Shown here one piece after another: positions 35,132 through 44,919 of a DNA stretch of 64,000 nucleotides. The first letter of the stretch is position 1; every line of letters begins with the position of its first letter. The notes below the pieces were generated by a model, which saw only the letters and a list, made by a program, of their open reading frames with translations, was not told the DNA's origin and made no database searches. Source of the DNA: an uncultured Spirochaeta sp. (GTDB lineage: Bacteria; Spirochaetota; Spirochaetia; DSM-27196; Alkalispirochaetaceae). The translations under genes were made by a program, and so were the position numbers. Where the stretch lies: positions 1-64,000 of the forward strand of contig CAJWEZ010000005.1 of assembly GCA_913030605.1 (NCBI GenBank). Reading direction: 5' to 3'.

Positions 35132-36238
35132 CTACGGTAACGGGCCGAGCAGATCCGCGCGCCAGCCCGTGGTGAGGACCGACTCGGCGGCATCGCCGAA
35201 TCGTACGAAGTCCTCCACCGCGGTTTTGGAGGCAACGAGCGGGACGGCGATCCCCGCTTCACCGCAGCGTTCCTCGATATGCTTCATGATCGCGGCAACG
35301 CGCCGGCCGCGCTCCTCGCCCGAGGGGCCCGGCGGCGGCAGCCTTCGGAGGCGGGCCGTTTCGTCGGGGGTCGCCGGGCGCCCGCGCAGGTCGTCGATCT
35401 GCGCCACGTGTTCCGTGGTGAGCCAGTCCGGCAGATCCCGGGCTCCGGGCGTGAGTTCGGCTCCGTCGCGGATGCGGCGCATGATGCGCTCCAGGTCGCG
35501 CGGGCGCACCTTTCGTTTCTTTCCCTTGATTCTCGGAAGCCGCAGATCGCGACTCCAGTCGAGGAGGCGGAACGCGTACAGCGTCTCGTCATCTGACTGG
35601 CGCCAGTCGTCCGCGAAGCGCCAATCGGGCGTCTCCTCGGCGGAAAAACCGTTTCGTTCTTCAACCACCCGAGCCGACTCCTCCCGGGCCCACTCCCGCT
35701 GTGGCGACCCGTCGAGCTGCCCCTCCATCCGACGGACCATGTCGCGGAGGTAGCGCACGTCGGCGGCGGCGTAGCGCATCTGTGCTCGCGACAGCGGCCG
35801 GGTGCCCCAGTCTGAACGCTGTTGCCCCTTGCTCAGCGCGATACCCTCCATCGATTCCAGCAGTGCCGCCAGTCCCACCGGGTACCGGTAGCCGCAGAAC
35901 GCCGCGAGGACCTGCGTGTCCACCACGCCGCGGGTGTCGACTCCGTGCTGACGCGCGACCAGTCGCGCATCGTCGTGGCCGGAATGAAACACCTTGTTGT
36001 GGTCGGGATTCGCCAGCCAGTCAAGGATCGGGGTGAGATCCGGCAGTGCAAGAGGATCGGCGAGGTAGACGGCGTCGGCCGTGGCAAACTGCATCAGCAG
36101 AATACGGGTCGTGTCGTTGCTGAACTCCATGTCCGCCGCCGTGAGATCGGCGGTGGTGAGGTCGGCGAGCATCGTGTCGAGGGTCCGGGGGCCGTCGACG
36201 AGCGTCACGGGAAGGGAATCTGCGCTGGTGTTCGACAT
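35132..36238 (-). CDS. rnd: ribonuclease D (DEDDy 3'-5' exoribonuclease)
   Basis: 368 aa, the usual size. The three Exo motifs are visible: DMEF (Asp/Glu), FHSGHDDARL, and YAAADVRYL (Tyr and Asp). The C-terminal ~120 residues contain an HRDC-like helical domain (DLERIMRRIRDG, then LPDWL). RNase D trims tRNA 3' ends. The ATG at 36238 is chosen because it opens the known domain; longer upstream readings have no support. It is downstream of the histidine phosphatase on the same strand. Confidence 0.92.
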   Translation of the reverse strand: MSNTSADSLPVTLVDGPRTLDTMLADLTTADLTAADMEFSNDTTRILLMQFATADAVYLADPLALPDLTPILDWLANPDHNKVFHSGHDDARLVARQHGVDTRGVVDTQVLAAFCGYRYPVGLAALLESMEGIALSKGQQRSDWGTRPLSRAQMRYAAADVRYLRDMVRRMEGQLDGSPQREWAREESARVVEERNGFSAEETPDWRFADDWRQSDDETLYAFRLLDWSRDLRLPRIKGKKRKVRPRDLERIMRRIRDGAELTPGARDLPDWLTTEHVAQIDDLRGRPATPDETARLRRLPPPGPSGEERGRRVAAIMKHIEERCGEAGIAVPLVASKTAVEDFVRFGDAAESVLTTGWRADLLGPLP

Positions 36239-36279
36239 CGTCCCAGCATAGGCAACATGGCCCCGTTGGGGACAGGGGC

Positions 36280-37080
36280 CTACCGCGCCCGATCCCCGCC
36301 GGTGTGAAACTGCTCCCGCGCCACGGCGCCGGGACTGGATTCGGCGGCCGGGGCATAGTTCACCCGTGACCACTGGCCGTAGTACCACTCGAGTGCGGTT
36401 CCGGTGCGATCCCGGCTTCGGACCGGGCGGGCGGTGAACTCGAAGATCGCGCAGTTGGAGGCGAGTACCAGCGGCATCCACGGAGAGACCTCGTCCGGGG
36501 TGGCGCCGAAGCTGGCCTTGAAAATCCACTGAAGCATTCCGCCGTGGGTCACGGTCATGATCCGGGCGCCGGTGGCGGTTTCGGTCCCGCCCGGGGCGGT
36601 CTCATGAACGGCGTTCGCCGCCTCCACGACCCGCTCCCACGTATCAAGTGCCCGCGCGGTGAGACTCTGGACCGATTCGGCCTCCGGGACCGCCTCCCAG
36701 CTGCCGACCACGAACTCGGCGTATTCCTCGGGAAACCGCTCCTGGATCTCCGGGAACGAGAGACCGGTAAAGACACCGGTGTGGAGTTCCTTGGCCGCCG
36801 GAAGCGGTTGGGGGTCCGGAAACCCGGCGGTCGCGGCGAGGATGGCGGCGGTCTCAAAGGCGCGCTTCAGGGGCGAGGCGAACACGCGCTGAACGGCAAC
36901 ATCTGCGGCGGCAAACCACTCACCGGTGGCGCGCGCCTGATCGCGGCCGAGATCGGTGAGGTGATGATCGCGATGGCCCTGCATCTTTCCCGCCACGTTC
37001 CCCTCGGACTCCCCGTGGCGGACGAAGTAGAACGTGGTGGGACCGGCGAGACCGGTCATGATGTCGTGAAACGAGCGCAT
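36280..37080 (-). CDS. histidine phosphatase/phosphoglycerate mutase family protein
   Basis: 266 aa. FVRHGESEGN carries the phospho-accepting His, LTDLGRDQA and the conserved ASPLKRAFETAAIL follow, and the second His is in VTHGGMLQW. This is the cofactor-dependent PGM/acid-phosphatase-like superfamily. It is somewhat long for a mutase and has no clear metabolic partner, so phosphatase activity is at least as likely. A GGAGA ribosome-binding site precedes the ATG, which lies 21 bp after the large unknown gene. Confidence 0.88.
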   Translation of the reverse strand: MRSFHDIMTGLAGPTTFYFVRHGESEGNVAGKMQGHRDHHLTDLGRDQARATGEWFAAADVAVQRVFASPLKRAFETAAILAATAGFPDPQPLPAAKELHTGVFTGLSFPEIQERFPEEYAEFVVGSWEAVPEAESVQSLTARALDTWERVVEAANAVHETAPGGTETATGARIMTVTHGGMLQWIFKASFGATPDEVSPWMPLVLASNCAIFEFTARPVRSRDRTGTALEWYYGQWSRVNYAPAAESSPGAVAREQFHTGGDRAR

Positions 37081-37101
37081 GGTGTCTCCTGTCTGCCGCG
37101 A

Positions 37102-38943
37102 TCAGTAGAAGAGCGTGATGTTCTCTTCGGTGCTGTCGTCGGTGTATTTGATCATCAGCGTGTTGGTCCGCGGTTCGTAATGCCGTCCCTTGATATAGGA
37201 CTCGAAGCGCGGATCGTTGCGCCACTGAAGCCCGAAGAGTGTCATGGACTGGAACGGCGGAATTCCCTGCATGATGATGTAGTGCGTCCGGTTCTCCGGG
37301 TACCGCAGCCGGAACTGGAATTGCTCCTCCCCGATGTCCACCTGCGTAAAGTTGGCGATCGTCCAGATGAAGCTTCCGGCACCCAGGCTGTCATAGAGCG
37401 AGAGCATACGCGGATACCACGGGTTGTCGGTGAAGTGCGGGTAGAGCCGCTCCGGGCCGAAGGCGCCTTCCTCGCCCTGCAGGCCGGTATCGCCGAAGAA
37501 GAGGTATTCCGGAATGAAGCCCTGGTCGTCCGCCAGCTGGAGGCCCGAGAGCACCAGGTTGCGGCCGATCGTGCGATAGAGCTGATTGCCGTCGAGGCGC
37601 CCGACTTCGTTGAGGAGCTGGCCGGCTCGGATCGACCAGTACACTTCGATCTCGGACTGGGCGGTCTCCACGAAAAAGTAATCCTCGAACTGCCGGATCG
37701 CCGGCAGAATGCGTTCGTCGATGATGCCGTAAAACCGTCGCGTTGCGTCCGTGATTTCCGCGGAGGGGTGCTGCTGGTCAACCGCGGCGGACAGCATGCC
37801 GATCGCCGTCGGGAGGTCCACGGTTCGGTAGTCGACCTCCGCCGCGAACGAGACGAGCTGTTCGTAGAGGTCTTCGCTTCCGCGAAGCGCCGAAAACGGT
37901 ACCAGATCCTCCTCCCGGAAGACGGTGGGGTCCTTTGAGCGGATCCGCGAGACCAGGGCCAGGGCGCGCTGTTCGTCCGACGCGATAAAGCGGTCGGTTA
38001 CCTGGCGAAGGTTGCCCAAAAACACCGACGAGAGCAGTCCCACCTGCTCGGGGTGCAGGTCCGCCGCCCTGCGCATCTGGTTGAACGCCGGCGTGTACTC
38101 GTCGCGCTGCCACGCCTCGGCGAGATAGGCTGTGAGGATCTCCTCCGAGAATCGCGGAGCCCGACCGCGCATCTGCCACGTTCCGGACCCGCCGTTGAAG
38201 CGCGAGCCGCCCCAGGTTCGGTAGGCGGTCTCGAGGTACTCGTCGATCGCGTTCTGGTAGGCGGCGGTGCTGATCTGCCGGCGGCCGTCGCCGAACGCCA
38301 CCTCGATCACGTTGGACCGCTCCTCGGTGACCTCGGCGTAGCGCACCATCTGACTCGTCCCCGACAGGGGGATGATCAGGCGGTCCTGGTTTTCATCGAA
38401 CACGGTCCGCGGCGGTGTCGAAAAGAAGAACTCCCGGTCCTCGTACGATACCGTGCGGGTTTCCGGCGTCGCCGGGTTGACAGCGGCGGCGTTGGCAGCG
38501 GCGGCGACACGGTACGGGAGCAGGAGCTGGCCGTCGGTTGGCCATCGATTCGTGGGCGTCGGGAACACGTGCAGTTCCGGGGGTTCCTCGGCGGCGACCT
38601 CAAAGCGGAGGGCGCTCTCGTCGCTGAAGGCGATCCGGAGCTCGTTTCCCTCGAGCTCGTAGCGCTGCGGGTAGAGGCGGATATCGTTGCCGTCGTCCTG
38701 CGCGACGATCAGCGGGGAGTCCTCCGAGAAATCGAAGACGAGCCCCTGGTACTCGATCCGGGCACCGGTAATCTGCTGACTGGTTTCGTCGGCGCCGGAC
38801 ACCAGCGTTCCGGTGAACCGAAGGTCGCCGATCGAGCGTCGCACGGTGAGGGTACCGGAAAACTGGAGAAACAGAAGTCCGAAGATCGCCGCGAGATACA
38901 CCACAGGAACGATGAAGTATCTCCGGACCTTGCGCGTGTGCAT
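37102..38943 (-). CDS. large membrane-anchored protein of unknown function
   Basis: 613 aa from ATG 38943. A basic N-terminus and one hydrophobic segment (about residues 9-28) anchor or export it. The rest is soluble: beta-rich for the first ~220 residues and helical/TPR-like from about 270, with several aromatic-rich stretches near the end. I recognise no enzyme motif; the layout resembles spirochaete-specific envelope proteins. It heads the operon that continues with the histidine phosphatase and RNase D. Confidence 0.75.
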   Translation of the reverse strand: MHTRKVRRYFIVPVVYLAAIFGLLFLQFSGTLTVRRSIGDLRFTGTLVSGADETSQQITGARIEYQGLVFDFSEDSPLIVAQDDGNDIRLYPQRYELEGNELRIAFSDESALRFEVAAEEPPELHVFPTPTNRWPTDGQLLLPYRVAAAANAAAVNPATPETRTVSYEDREFFFSTPPRTVFDENQDRLIIPLSGTSQMVRYAEVTEERSNVIEVAFGDGRRQISTAAYQNAIDEYLETAYRTWGGSRFNGGSGTWQMRGRAPRFSEEILTAYLAEAWQRDEYTPAFNQMRRAADLHPEQVGLLSSVFLGNLRQVTDRFIASDEQRALALVSRIRSKDPTVFREEDLVPFSALRGSEDLYEQLVSFAAEVDYRTVDLPTAIGMLSAAVDQQHPSAEITDATRRFYGIIDERILPAIRQFEDYFFVETAQSEIEVYWSIRAGQLLNEVGRLDGNQLYRTIGRNLVLSGLQLADDQGFIPEYLFFGDTGLQGEEGAFGPERLYPHFTDNPWYPRMLSLYDSLGAGSFIWTIANFTQVDIGEEQFQFRLRYPENRTHYIIMQGIPPFQSMTLFGLQWRNDPRFESYIKGRHYEPRTNTLMIKYTDDSTEENITLFY

Positions 38944-38974
38944 TGCCAAAATCTACCAGAGCCGACCGGTTGTG

Positions 38975-39772
38975 TCAGCCGGACGGTACGAACCATCCGC
39001 GACGCGGATCCAGCCGCGATTCCGCCGCCGTCGCCGGGGGCAGATCCCGCAGGAATGCCTCCTCCAGCGCGCCGCTCTCCAGCAGGTCCGCGGCGGCACC
39101 GGGGTGCACCGATCCACCGGCGACCAGTACCAGCCGCGGGGAAAAGTGAAGCGCCAGATGCAGATGGTGGGTGGCGATCACCGCCGTGGACACGATCCCG
39201 TCGCGAACCAGCGTGTCGAGGAGTTGAAACAGCGCGGTCTGGTGCGGCGGGTCGAGGTGGGCGGCGGGCTCGTCCAGCAGCAGCATCTCCGGCTCCTGCG
39301 CCAACGCCCTGGCGATCATGACCCGTTGCCGTTCGCCATCGCTGAGCCGGCCCGCCGGTCGGCCGGCGAGGTGTGCGGTCCCCGTCTGTGCGAGAGCCCG
39401 GTCCACCGCGCGCCGATCGTCGGAGGACTCACGACCCACCAGCCGCTGATACGGGAGACGTCCCATCGCCACCAGCTCCCGGACCCGGAGGTAGGCCGGG
39501 GCGACCGAGTCGGTCAGTACCACCGAGAGGAGTCGTGCCCGGTCCCGCCGGGAGAGTCCCCGGCGACCGTAGACCGGTCGGTCACCGATCGTGACCGTTC
39601 CCGCCCGCGGCGGAAGGAGCCCCGCCAGAGAGCGCAGCAGCGTCGTCTTGCCGCCGCCGTTGGGGCCCACCAGGCTGACCAGTTCGCCGTCGGGCAGTTC
39701 CAGACGGTCGGCGACCACCACCGTCGGACCGCCGCGATACGCGAGCTCGAGACCCCGGGCGAGGATTCTCAC
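38975..39772 (-). CDS. btuD: vitamin B12 ABC transporter ATP-binding protein
   Basis: 265 aa ABC ATPase of the FecE/BtuD class. Walker A GPNGGGKTT, a signature LSDGERQR (Asp in place of the second Gly of LSGGQ), Walker B MLLLDEP and the H-loop THH are in order. It overlaps btuC by 4 bp. B12 specificity is deduced from the operon, which is controlled by a cobalamin riboswitch; the ATPase sequence alone would equally suit siderophores or haem. Confidence 0.88.
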   Translation of the reverse strand: MRILARGLELAYRGGPTVVVADRLELPDGELVSLVGPNGGGKTTLLRSLAGLLPPRAGTVTIGDRPVYGRRGLSRRDRARLLSVVLTDSVAPAYLRVRELVAMGRLPYQRLVGRESSDDRRAVDRALAQTGTAHLAGRPAGRLSDGERQRVMIARALAQEPEMLLLDEPAAHLDPPHQTALFQLLDTLVRDGIVSTAVIATHHLHLALHFSPRLVLVAGGSVHPGAAADLLESGALEEAFLRDLPPATAAESRLDPRRGWFVPSG

Positions 39773-40824
39773 AGGCCGAGCTCCTCCGTCGCCTCCGGTT
39801 GTGCCTGGAGGATGACAGCAAGCACCACCGGTACGCCCACCAGCGCCATGACCGAGTTCAGCGGCAGAACGCGATCCGATCCCGGAAGGCGGGCAGCGAT
39901 ATCTGCGACGAGCGCCAGAGACGCCCCGGTGAGCGCGGTCATTGGAACGAGGATCCGGTGTCGTGAGGATCGAACGACACCCCGGGCGATGTGCGGAACG
40001 GCCACCCCGAGGAACACGATCGGTCCGGTGAAGGCGGTTACCAGACCGGTGAGAGTCCCGGCGAGGAGGATGAGCGTACCGTGCAGACGGCGGGCGTGGA
40101 TGCCAATACTCTCTGCGTACTGCGGCCCCAAAAGCAGGGCATCCACCCGCGGTGCGGCGACCGTCAACGCGGCGGTCGTGGCACCGGCGGCGGCAAGGAT
40201 CACCCAGGGCGCGGCCCCCGGGGGCAGGGCGAAGGAACCGAAACTCCAGACGACGTAGCGCTCGAGCCCCTCTCCGGGGGCGGCTGCCATGAGCAGCGTG
40301 GTGATCGAACTGGCGGCGTATCCGAAGAGGAGTCCCAGCACCAGCAGGAACACCGGCTGTCCCACGATGCGGTTGACGGTCAGCGCCAGGACCAGGACCA
40401 GTCCCGCACCGACCATTGCGGCCACCGCCGTGAGCCCCGGGATGCTGGCCCCGACCCCCGCCAGGAGGACAGCAGCTACGCCGAGACCGGCGCCGGCAGT
40501 CACGCCGAGCACCCCGGGACCGGCGAGCGCGTTGCGGAATACCGTCTGCATGACCAGCCCGGCGAGTCCCAGGGCACTCCCCACGCCGATCGCGGTCACC
40601 GTCCGCGGAAGCCGGACGAGCGTCACGATGCGGGCGGCGGCGGATACGGAGTCGCCGCCGGAGGATGCGCCGCCCCCGGGACCGAGAACCGCGAGAAGGT
40701 CAGAGAATCCAACATGAACGGAGCCCAGCATGAGCGAGGCCGCCGTCGCCGCCAGGAGCGCTGCACACGCCGCCGCGATCGCGGCTGGGCCGCGCCGTCC
40801 CCGGGGTGGAACCGGTGGGTGCAT
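39769..40824 (-). CDS. btuC: vitamin B12 ABC transporter permease
   Basis: 351 aa with about nine to ten hydrophobic segments, typical of the FecCD/BtuC family. The region near the coupling helix and GAGLGVAAVLLAG-like segments fit the family. It begins at an ATG that shares its A with the btuF stop (TGATG), with GGAGG upstream, and overlaps btuD at its end. Two copies form the inner-membrane channel. Confidence 0.9.
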   Translation of the reverse strand: MHPPVPPRGRRGPAAIAAACAALLAATAASLMLGSVHVGFSDLLAVLGPGGGASSGGDSVSAAARIVTLVRLPRTVTAIGVGSALGLAGLVMQTVFRNALAGPGVLGVTAGAGLGVAAVLLAGVGASIPGLTAVAAMVGAGLVLVLALTVNRIVGQPVFLLVLGLLFGYAASSITTLLMAAAPGEGLERYVVWSFGSFALPPGAAPWVILAAAGATTAALTVAAPRVDALLLGPQYAESIGIHARRLHGTLILLAGTLTGLVTAFTGPIVFLGVAVPHIARGVVRSSRHRILVPMTALTGASLALVADIAARLPGSDRVLPLNSVMALVGVPVVLAVILQAQPEATEELGL

Positions 40825-41969
40825 CACGGGTCGAGCCTCCGGTAGTACACCAGTTCGTGGTCCGGAAGGAGGGCGGGGTGCAGGATGCGGACGAGGTCCT
40901 CCAGGACGACGTCCGGTCGCGCGGCACCCGACTCCCAGAAGTCGTTGGCGCCCGACGGGCGGACGCGGCCGTTGTTGTGGTACACGGCGCCGTTGCGAAA
41001 CGGGGCGAACGTCGCGAGGCGGGGATCCACGGCCACCACATCATCGAGGGCGCGCCACCCTACGTTGCCGTTGATCCACACGTCGGCGTCGGCGGCACGA
41101 ACCAGAACCGTCTCAAGATCCAGAAACCGCGATCCGGTCCCGGTGGTGTCGGCCCAGAGGTACGCGCCGCCGGCGTCCCCGAAGAGCCGCGCCATGTAGC
41201 TGTCGCCGGCGGGGACCGGCCACGACCCCTGCCACGGGGCGTTGGTCATGATCGTCGGTCGGTCCTCCTGCGAAATTGCCTCGGCGACCCGGTCCCTCAG
41301 ACGCGTGTAGCGGTCGACGCGGGTCGCGAATCGGGCCTCCGCGCCGGCGCTGCGCCCGAGGAGCATTCCCACCAGGCGACCCCACTCCGCGCGCCCCAGG
41401 GGGTCGGCCTCGCGCCAGTCGGCGAACACGATCACCGGCACTCCGGCGGCGCGGATTCGTTCCACCACCGGGTCGTCGGGACCGTACACCGACACCAGTA
41501 CCACGTCGGGGTCCAGGGCGATCAGGCGTTCCAGATCGAGATCCGCGCCGGCGCCGACCTCCCGAATCGAGCCGTCCTGCAGTCGTCTGCGGATATCGCG
41601 GTTGTAGATGTACGCGCCGCTGTCGACACCGACGACCGTGTCCAGCGCCTCCATGTCCGCAAGGTGCGCCAGTACCGGTGTCGCCAGCGATACGACGCGG
41701 CGCACCGGGACGCGAACCACGGCGTCGTACGCGCCGGGATCCGGCGCCGGCGCGCCCTGCGGTACCAGGGCGTAGGCCAGCGGCTGCGCGCCGTCCCAGG
41801 CATCCGTCACCGAGACGGTCGTCACGTGGTCGCAGGCGACGGCGTCCAGGCCTCGGGCGAAGCGAAACGGTCCGGGGTCCGGCGACTGTGCCGCCAGTCC
41901 GGTTGTGAGGCCGATGGCGAACGCCACGGCGACAAGGACGCGCAACAGGCGGTAATGCGGGCTGGTCAT
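40824..41969 (-). CDS. btuF: vitamin B12 periplasmic binding protein
   Basis: 381 aa with an N-terminal signal peptide (hydrophobic to about residue 25, ending GLAAQ). It has the two-lobed helical-backbone layout of class III binding proteins: RRVVSLATPVLAHLADM, the DLDLERLIALDPDVVLVS segment and a C-terminal lobe. It delivers cobalamin to BtuCD. The sequence resembles the FecB/BtuF family broadly; specificity comes from the riboswitch-controlled operon. Confidence 0.87.
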   Translation of the reverse strand: MTSPHYRLLRVLVAVAFAIGLTTGLAAQSPDPGPFRFARGLDAVACDHVTTVSVTDAWDGAQPLAYALVPQGAPAPDPGAYDAVVRVPVRRVVSLATPVLAHLADMEALDTVVGVDSGAYIYNRDIRRRLQDGSIREVGAGADLDLERLIALDPDVVLVSVYGPDDPVVERIRAAGVPVIVFADWREADPLGRAEWGRLVGMLLGRSAGAEARFATRVDRYTRLRDRVAEAISQEDRPTIMTNAPWQGSWPVPAGDSYMARLFGDAGGAYLWADTTGTGSRFLDLETVLVRAADADVWINGNVGWRALDDVVAVDPRLATFAPFRNGAVYHNNGRVRPSGANDFWESGAARPDVVLEDLVRILHPALLPDHELVYYRRLDP

Positions 41970-42754
41970 GTGTCGTCCCCTTCCGTCAGTCTGAATACGA
42001 TGCGCAGCACGGTGTCCATCGTACGATGATCCGGGCCGACGCGTCCCGGGGTGAACGAGACCCGCCGCACCGCCGAGAGCGCCGCCCGGTTGAGGAGCGC
42101 GTGCCCGCTGGACTCCTCGAGGCTCACGTCGATGAGCGATCCGTCGGCGGACACGGTCACCCGAACCACAGCGACACCCTCCCAGCCGCGGCGACGCGCC
42201 CGGGGTGGGTACACCGGCGCGACCGTGGCGGTCGGGCGGGGGCGCACAACGGTCGGCGCCGCCCGGGGCGGGGCAGAGCGGGGTGACATCGCGGGTGTCG
42301 CAGACGGTGTCGGGGGCGTCGCGGCGGCCTCGGGTGTCACGGGGGCCTGGGCCGACGGCGCCCCCGCGTGGGCCGACAGCGACACCGCGTGGGCCGACTC
42401 GGAATCCGTGGCGGGAGGTTCGGTGGAGGGCGGGTTCTCCGACGACGGGTTCTCGGACGACGATGAATCGTCCACTGTCTCCGGATTGATCTGCGACCGC
42501 GCCGGGGGTGGATCAGCGTCGGCAGCGACCGGCGAGGCCGGGGGCGCGGTCCGCGGCGCGATCTCGCTCGGCGGGTTCGCCGACTCCACGAACCGGACGG
42601 AAATCGGAGGGCGTTCCGGCCCCGCCACGCCCCGGCTCGCCGCGCGATCGGCGGCCACCGAGCCCGCCACGCCCAGAACCAGGACGTGGGCGGCGATCGA
42701 CGCCCCGGCGGCGGCGAAGAGGCGGAGGGTAGAGGAGCGGAACACCCGTGCCAT
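41966..42754 (-). CDS. tonB: TonB-family energy transducer
   Basis: 262 aa. One N-terminal membrane segment (about 11-33) is followed by an Ala/Pro/Ser/Thr/Glu-rich periplasmic spacer (about 50-180) and a C-terminal TonB domain (YPPRARRRGWEGVAVVRVTV, then LNRAALSAVRRVSFTPG). It passes proton-motive energy to the outer-membrane receptor. No exbB or exbD is in the window, so these must be encoded elsewhere. Overlaps of 1-4 bp with btuB and btuF make it a dedicated partner of this receptor. Confidence 0.93.
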   Translation of the reverse strand: MARVFRSSTLRLFAAAGASIAAHVLVLGVAGSVAADRAASRGVAGPERPPISVRFVESANPPSEIAPRTAPPASPVAADADPPPARSQINPETVDDSSSSENPSSENPPSTEPPATDSESAHAVSLSAHAGAPSAQAPVTPEAAATPPTPSATPAMSPRSAPPRAAPTVVRPRPTATVAPVYPPRARRRGWEGVAVVRVTVSADGSLIDVSLEESSGHALLNRAALSAVRRVSFTPGRVGPDHRTMDTVLRIVFRLTEGDDT

Positions 42755-44814
42755 CAGAATCGGTACGAGACCGACAGGTTCCAGCGGCGACCCGGGGCGG
42801 GGTAGTACGCGGTACCCGAGAACGTCGAGTAGAACTGAACCGGCGCATAGCGTACGTCCATCAGGTTTGTCACCTCGGCAACGACCGCACAGTTCCCGGG
42901 GATACCCGGCGGGGTCACGCGCAGAAAGAGGTCGGTGACCGCGGTGGGGTCCACACGTTCCTGATCGTTCGCCGTGTCACCGCCCTGATACATGGCGCTC
43001 CGGGCGCTCACACGCGGTCCGGCGGCGAGCCACGCGACCGGCGAGAGGGTTGCCTCCGCGTCCAGCGTATGGGTTGCCGTGAGCGGCACGCGCTTGCCCC
43101 TGTCGTCGCCGCGGGCGAACGTCGCCGCGACAAACCCGTATCCGACGGAGAGGTCGATCCACGTCGCCGGTGTGAGGCGCGCTTCAACGTCCGCCCCCAG
43201 CCTGCGCGTGGCTCCGATATTCTCGTTTGCCCCCGAGAACGTGGCGGGATCGTATACATAGCGGATCTCGTCGCGCATCTCCAGCCAGTATGCACCGACG
43301 GAGGCAGAGAGCAGATCGCGTACCTCGACGCGGCCACCGGCCTCGACGGTGAACCCGCGCTCCGGGTCCAGGTCCGCCTCGAACTGGTCGGCAAAGTTGA
43401 GGTCCGCCTGTTCGTCGATCGCAGGGTAGCGGAAGAGCGTACCCCCGCTGAGGTAGAGTCGGGTCGCGGGGGTGGGACGCAGCGTGGCGCCTCCCTCGAA
43501 CACCGTGGCGCGATGGGTGGTCGACTCATCGATCCCGGCGGACGCCTTTTCCGCTCCCACGGTGCTCTGGTCGTAGCGCAGCGCGCCTCGCAGGTCGAGG
43601 GTCGGGGTAACAAAGGCTGTGGTGGTGATGCCGGTACCGAGCGTGTCCTGCCAGAGTGCCGTCTCCGAGGAGACGGTGTTCCGCGAGGCGTCGGTGTAGC
43701 CGGTACCCTCCTGCCGTGCGTGGCTCCAGTCCACGCCCAGTCGCGTCCGGAGTGGCAGGAGCCCCACACCCCACTCCACCACCAGCGCCGGCGAAGCAGA
43801 CAGGGTGGTGAGATCACGGGTGGTATAGGTGCCGTAGCTGGCGGTGTCGTTGTCGACGCTTGTGTATCCGTACTCCGTCCGCAGGCGGGCACTCACGGTT
43901 TCCGACGCCGTCCACTCCGCCGCCAGCCCCGCCGCGACCCGCTGCTCCGAAGCCTCGTCATCCGGATTCGACGCCTGCGTGGGATCGGATTCGTACTGCG
44001 CCGCCGTGAGGCTACCGGGGAGTTGGTACGCGGTGTCGGCCCAGTTGCCGGTTATTCTCAGGGAGAGGTCGTCGCCGATGACCGATTCGGCGGCGAGGGC
44101 GAGCCCCAGGGTGTCCACGGCGCTCCGGTCACGGAACCCGTCGGTGTGGGACCGCTCCGCCGATGCCGACAACGATCCCCAGGCTGCGGAATGTCCCACG
44201 CCGAGGCGCTGGTGGTTCGTCGCGTCGCTTCCCACGCCGGCGAACGCCCGCAGTTCCAGCGGCCGCTGCGGCGTCCGCGTGATGACGTTGATCACCCCGG
44301 CGACGGCGTGGTTGCCGTAGGTTGCCGCCGCGGACCCGCGTACGATCTCGATCCGTTCCACCGCGTCCAGCGGGATCGCCAGCCAGTTGACGCCGGCGAG
44401 ATCGGGGCTGTTCACGCTCACTCCGTCCACCAGTACCAGGACGCGGCCGACGGAGCCGTTGCCGAATCCCCGCAGATCGACCTGCGCCTGCGCCTCGTTG
44501 GAGTACGAGCTGAACGTGACGCCGGCGACACGGTCCAGGACCTCCACGATCGACGTGGCGCCGGACGCGAGAATCTCGTCGGCGGAGATCACCGAAACCT
44601 GCGCGGGGACGTCCGCCGCCGGCGTGTCGAGGCGTTCGGCGGTGACGATGACTTCGATCTCCTCGCCGGTGCCTGCCGGCGGTGCCGCGTCCGGTGGTGC
44701 GGCGTCCTGCGCCGCCAGCGCAACGGGCATGAGACCGGCGATTCCGATCGCCAGGACGAGGGTGAACGACGGCCGCCGGCGACCACCGGCGCGAAACAGA
44801 GACAGAACTCTCAT
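42754..44814 (-). CDS. btuB: TonB-dependent outer-membrane vitamin B12 receptor
   Basis: 686 aa. Signal peptide (ending ALAAQD), then a TonB-box-like EEIEVIVTAERLD segment, plug domain (VLDRVAGVTFSSYSNEAQAQVDLRGFGNG, VLVLVDGVSVNSPDLAGVNW), and a long beta barrel ending in the outer-membrane signature Tyr-Arg-Phe. The VLVDG plug motif is characteristic of BtuB. The riboswitch upstream makes cobalamin the most likely ligand. The ATG follows a CACAGGAGG Shine-Dalgarno that can be hidden in a hairpin. Confidence 0.93.
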   Translation of the reverse strand: MRVLSLFRAGGRRRPSFTLVLAIGIAGLMPVALAAQDAAPPDAAPPAGTGEEIEVIVTAERLDTPAADVPAQVSVISADEILASGATSIVEVLDRVAGVTFSSYSNEAQAQVDLRGFGNGSVGRVLVLVDGVSVNSPDLAGVNWLAIPLDAVERIEIVRGSAAATYGNHAVAGVINVITRTPQRPLELRAFAGVGSDATNHQRLGVGHSAAWGSLSASAERSHTDGFRDRSAVDTLGLALAAESVIGDDLSLRITGNWADTAYQLPGSLTAAQYESDPTQASNPDDEASEQRVAAGLAAEWTASETVSARLRTEYGYTSVDNDTASYGTYTTRDLTTLSASPALVVEWGVGLLPLRTRLGVDWSHARQEGTGYTDASRNTVSSETALWQDTLGTGITTTAFVTPTLDLRGALRYDQSTVGAEKASAGIDESTTHRATVFEGGATLRPTPATRLYLSGGTLFRYPAIDEQADLNFADQFEADLDPERGFTVEAGGRVEVRDLLSASVGAYWLEMRDEIRYVYDPATFSGANENIGATRRLGADVEARLTPATWIDLSVGYGFVAATFARGDDRGKRVPLTATHTLDAEATLSPVAWLAAGPRVSARSAMYQGGDTANDQERVDPTAVTDLFLRVTPPGIPGNCAVVAEVTNLMDVRYAPVQFYSTFSGTAYYPAPGRRWNLSVSYRF

Positions 44815-44819
44815 GGAAA

Positions 44820-44875
44820 CCTCCTGTGTGCGGAGGCTTGCGTAGTACGGAGCTGTGACCGCTCCTCGCGGTCAC
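44820..44875 (-). promoter_or_regulatory. expression-platform hairpins of the btuB leader
   Basis: Two helices lie between the aptamer and btuB. A perfect 8-bp stem GTGACCGC/GCGGTCAC around a 5-nt loop spans 44855-44875. Next to the start codon, CCTCC (44832-44836 on the minus strand) can pair with the Shine-Dalgarno GGAGG (44820-44824) across GCACACA. This suggests translational control: when B12 is bound, the ribosome-binding site is masked. Confidence 0.65.
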
Positions 44876-44919
44876 GACGACGTATCTGCAAGCTCATCTC
44901 GCGAAGCTTGGATACCAAT

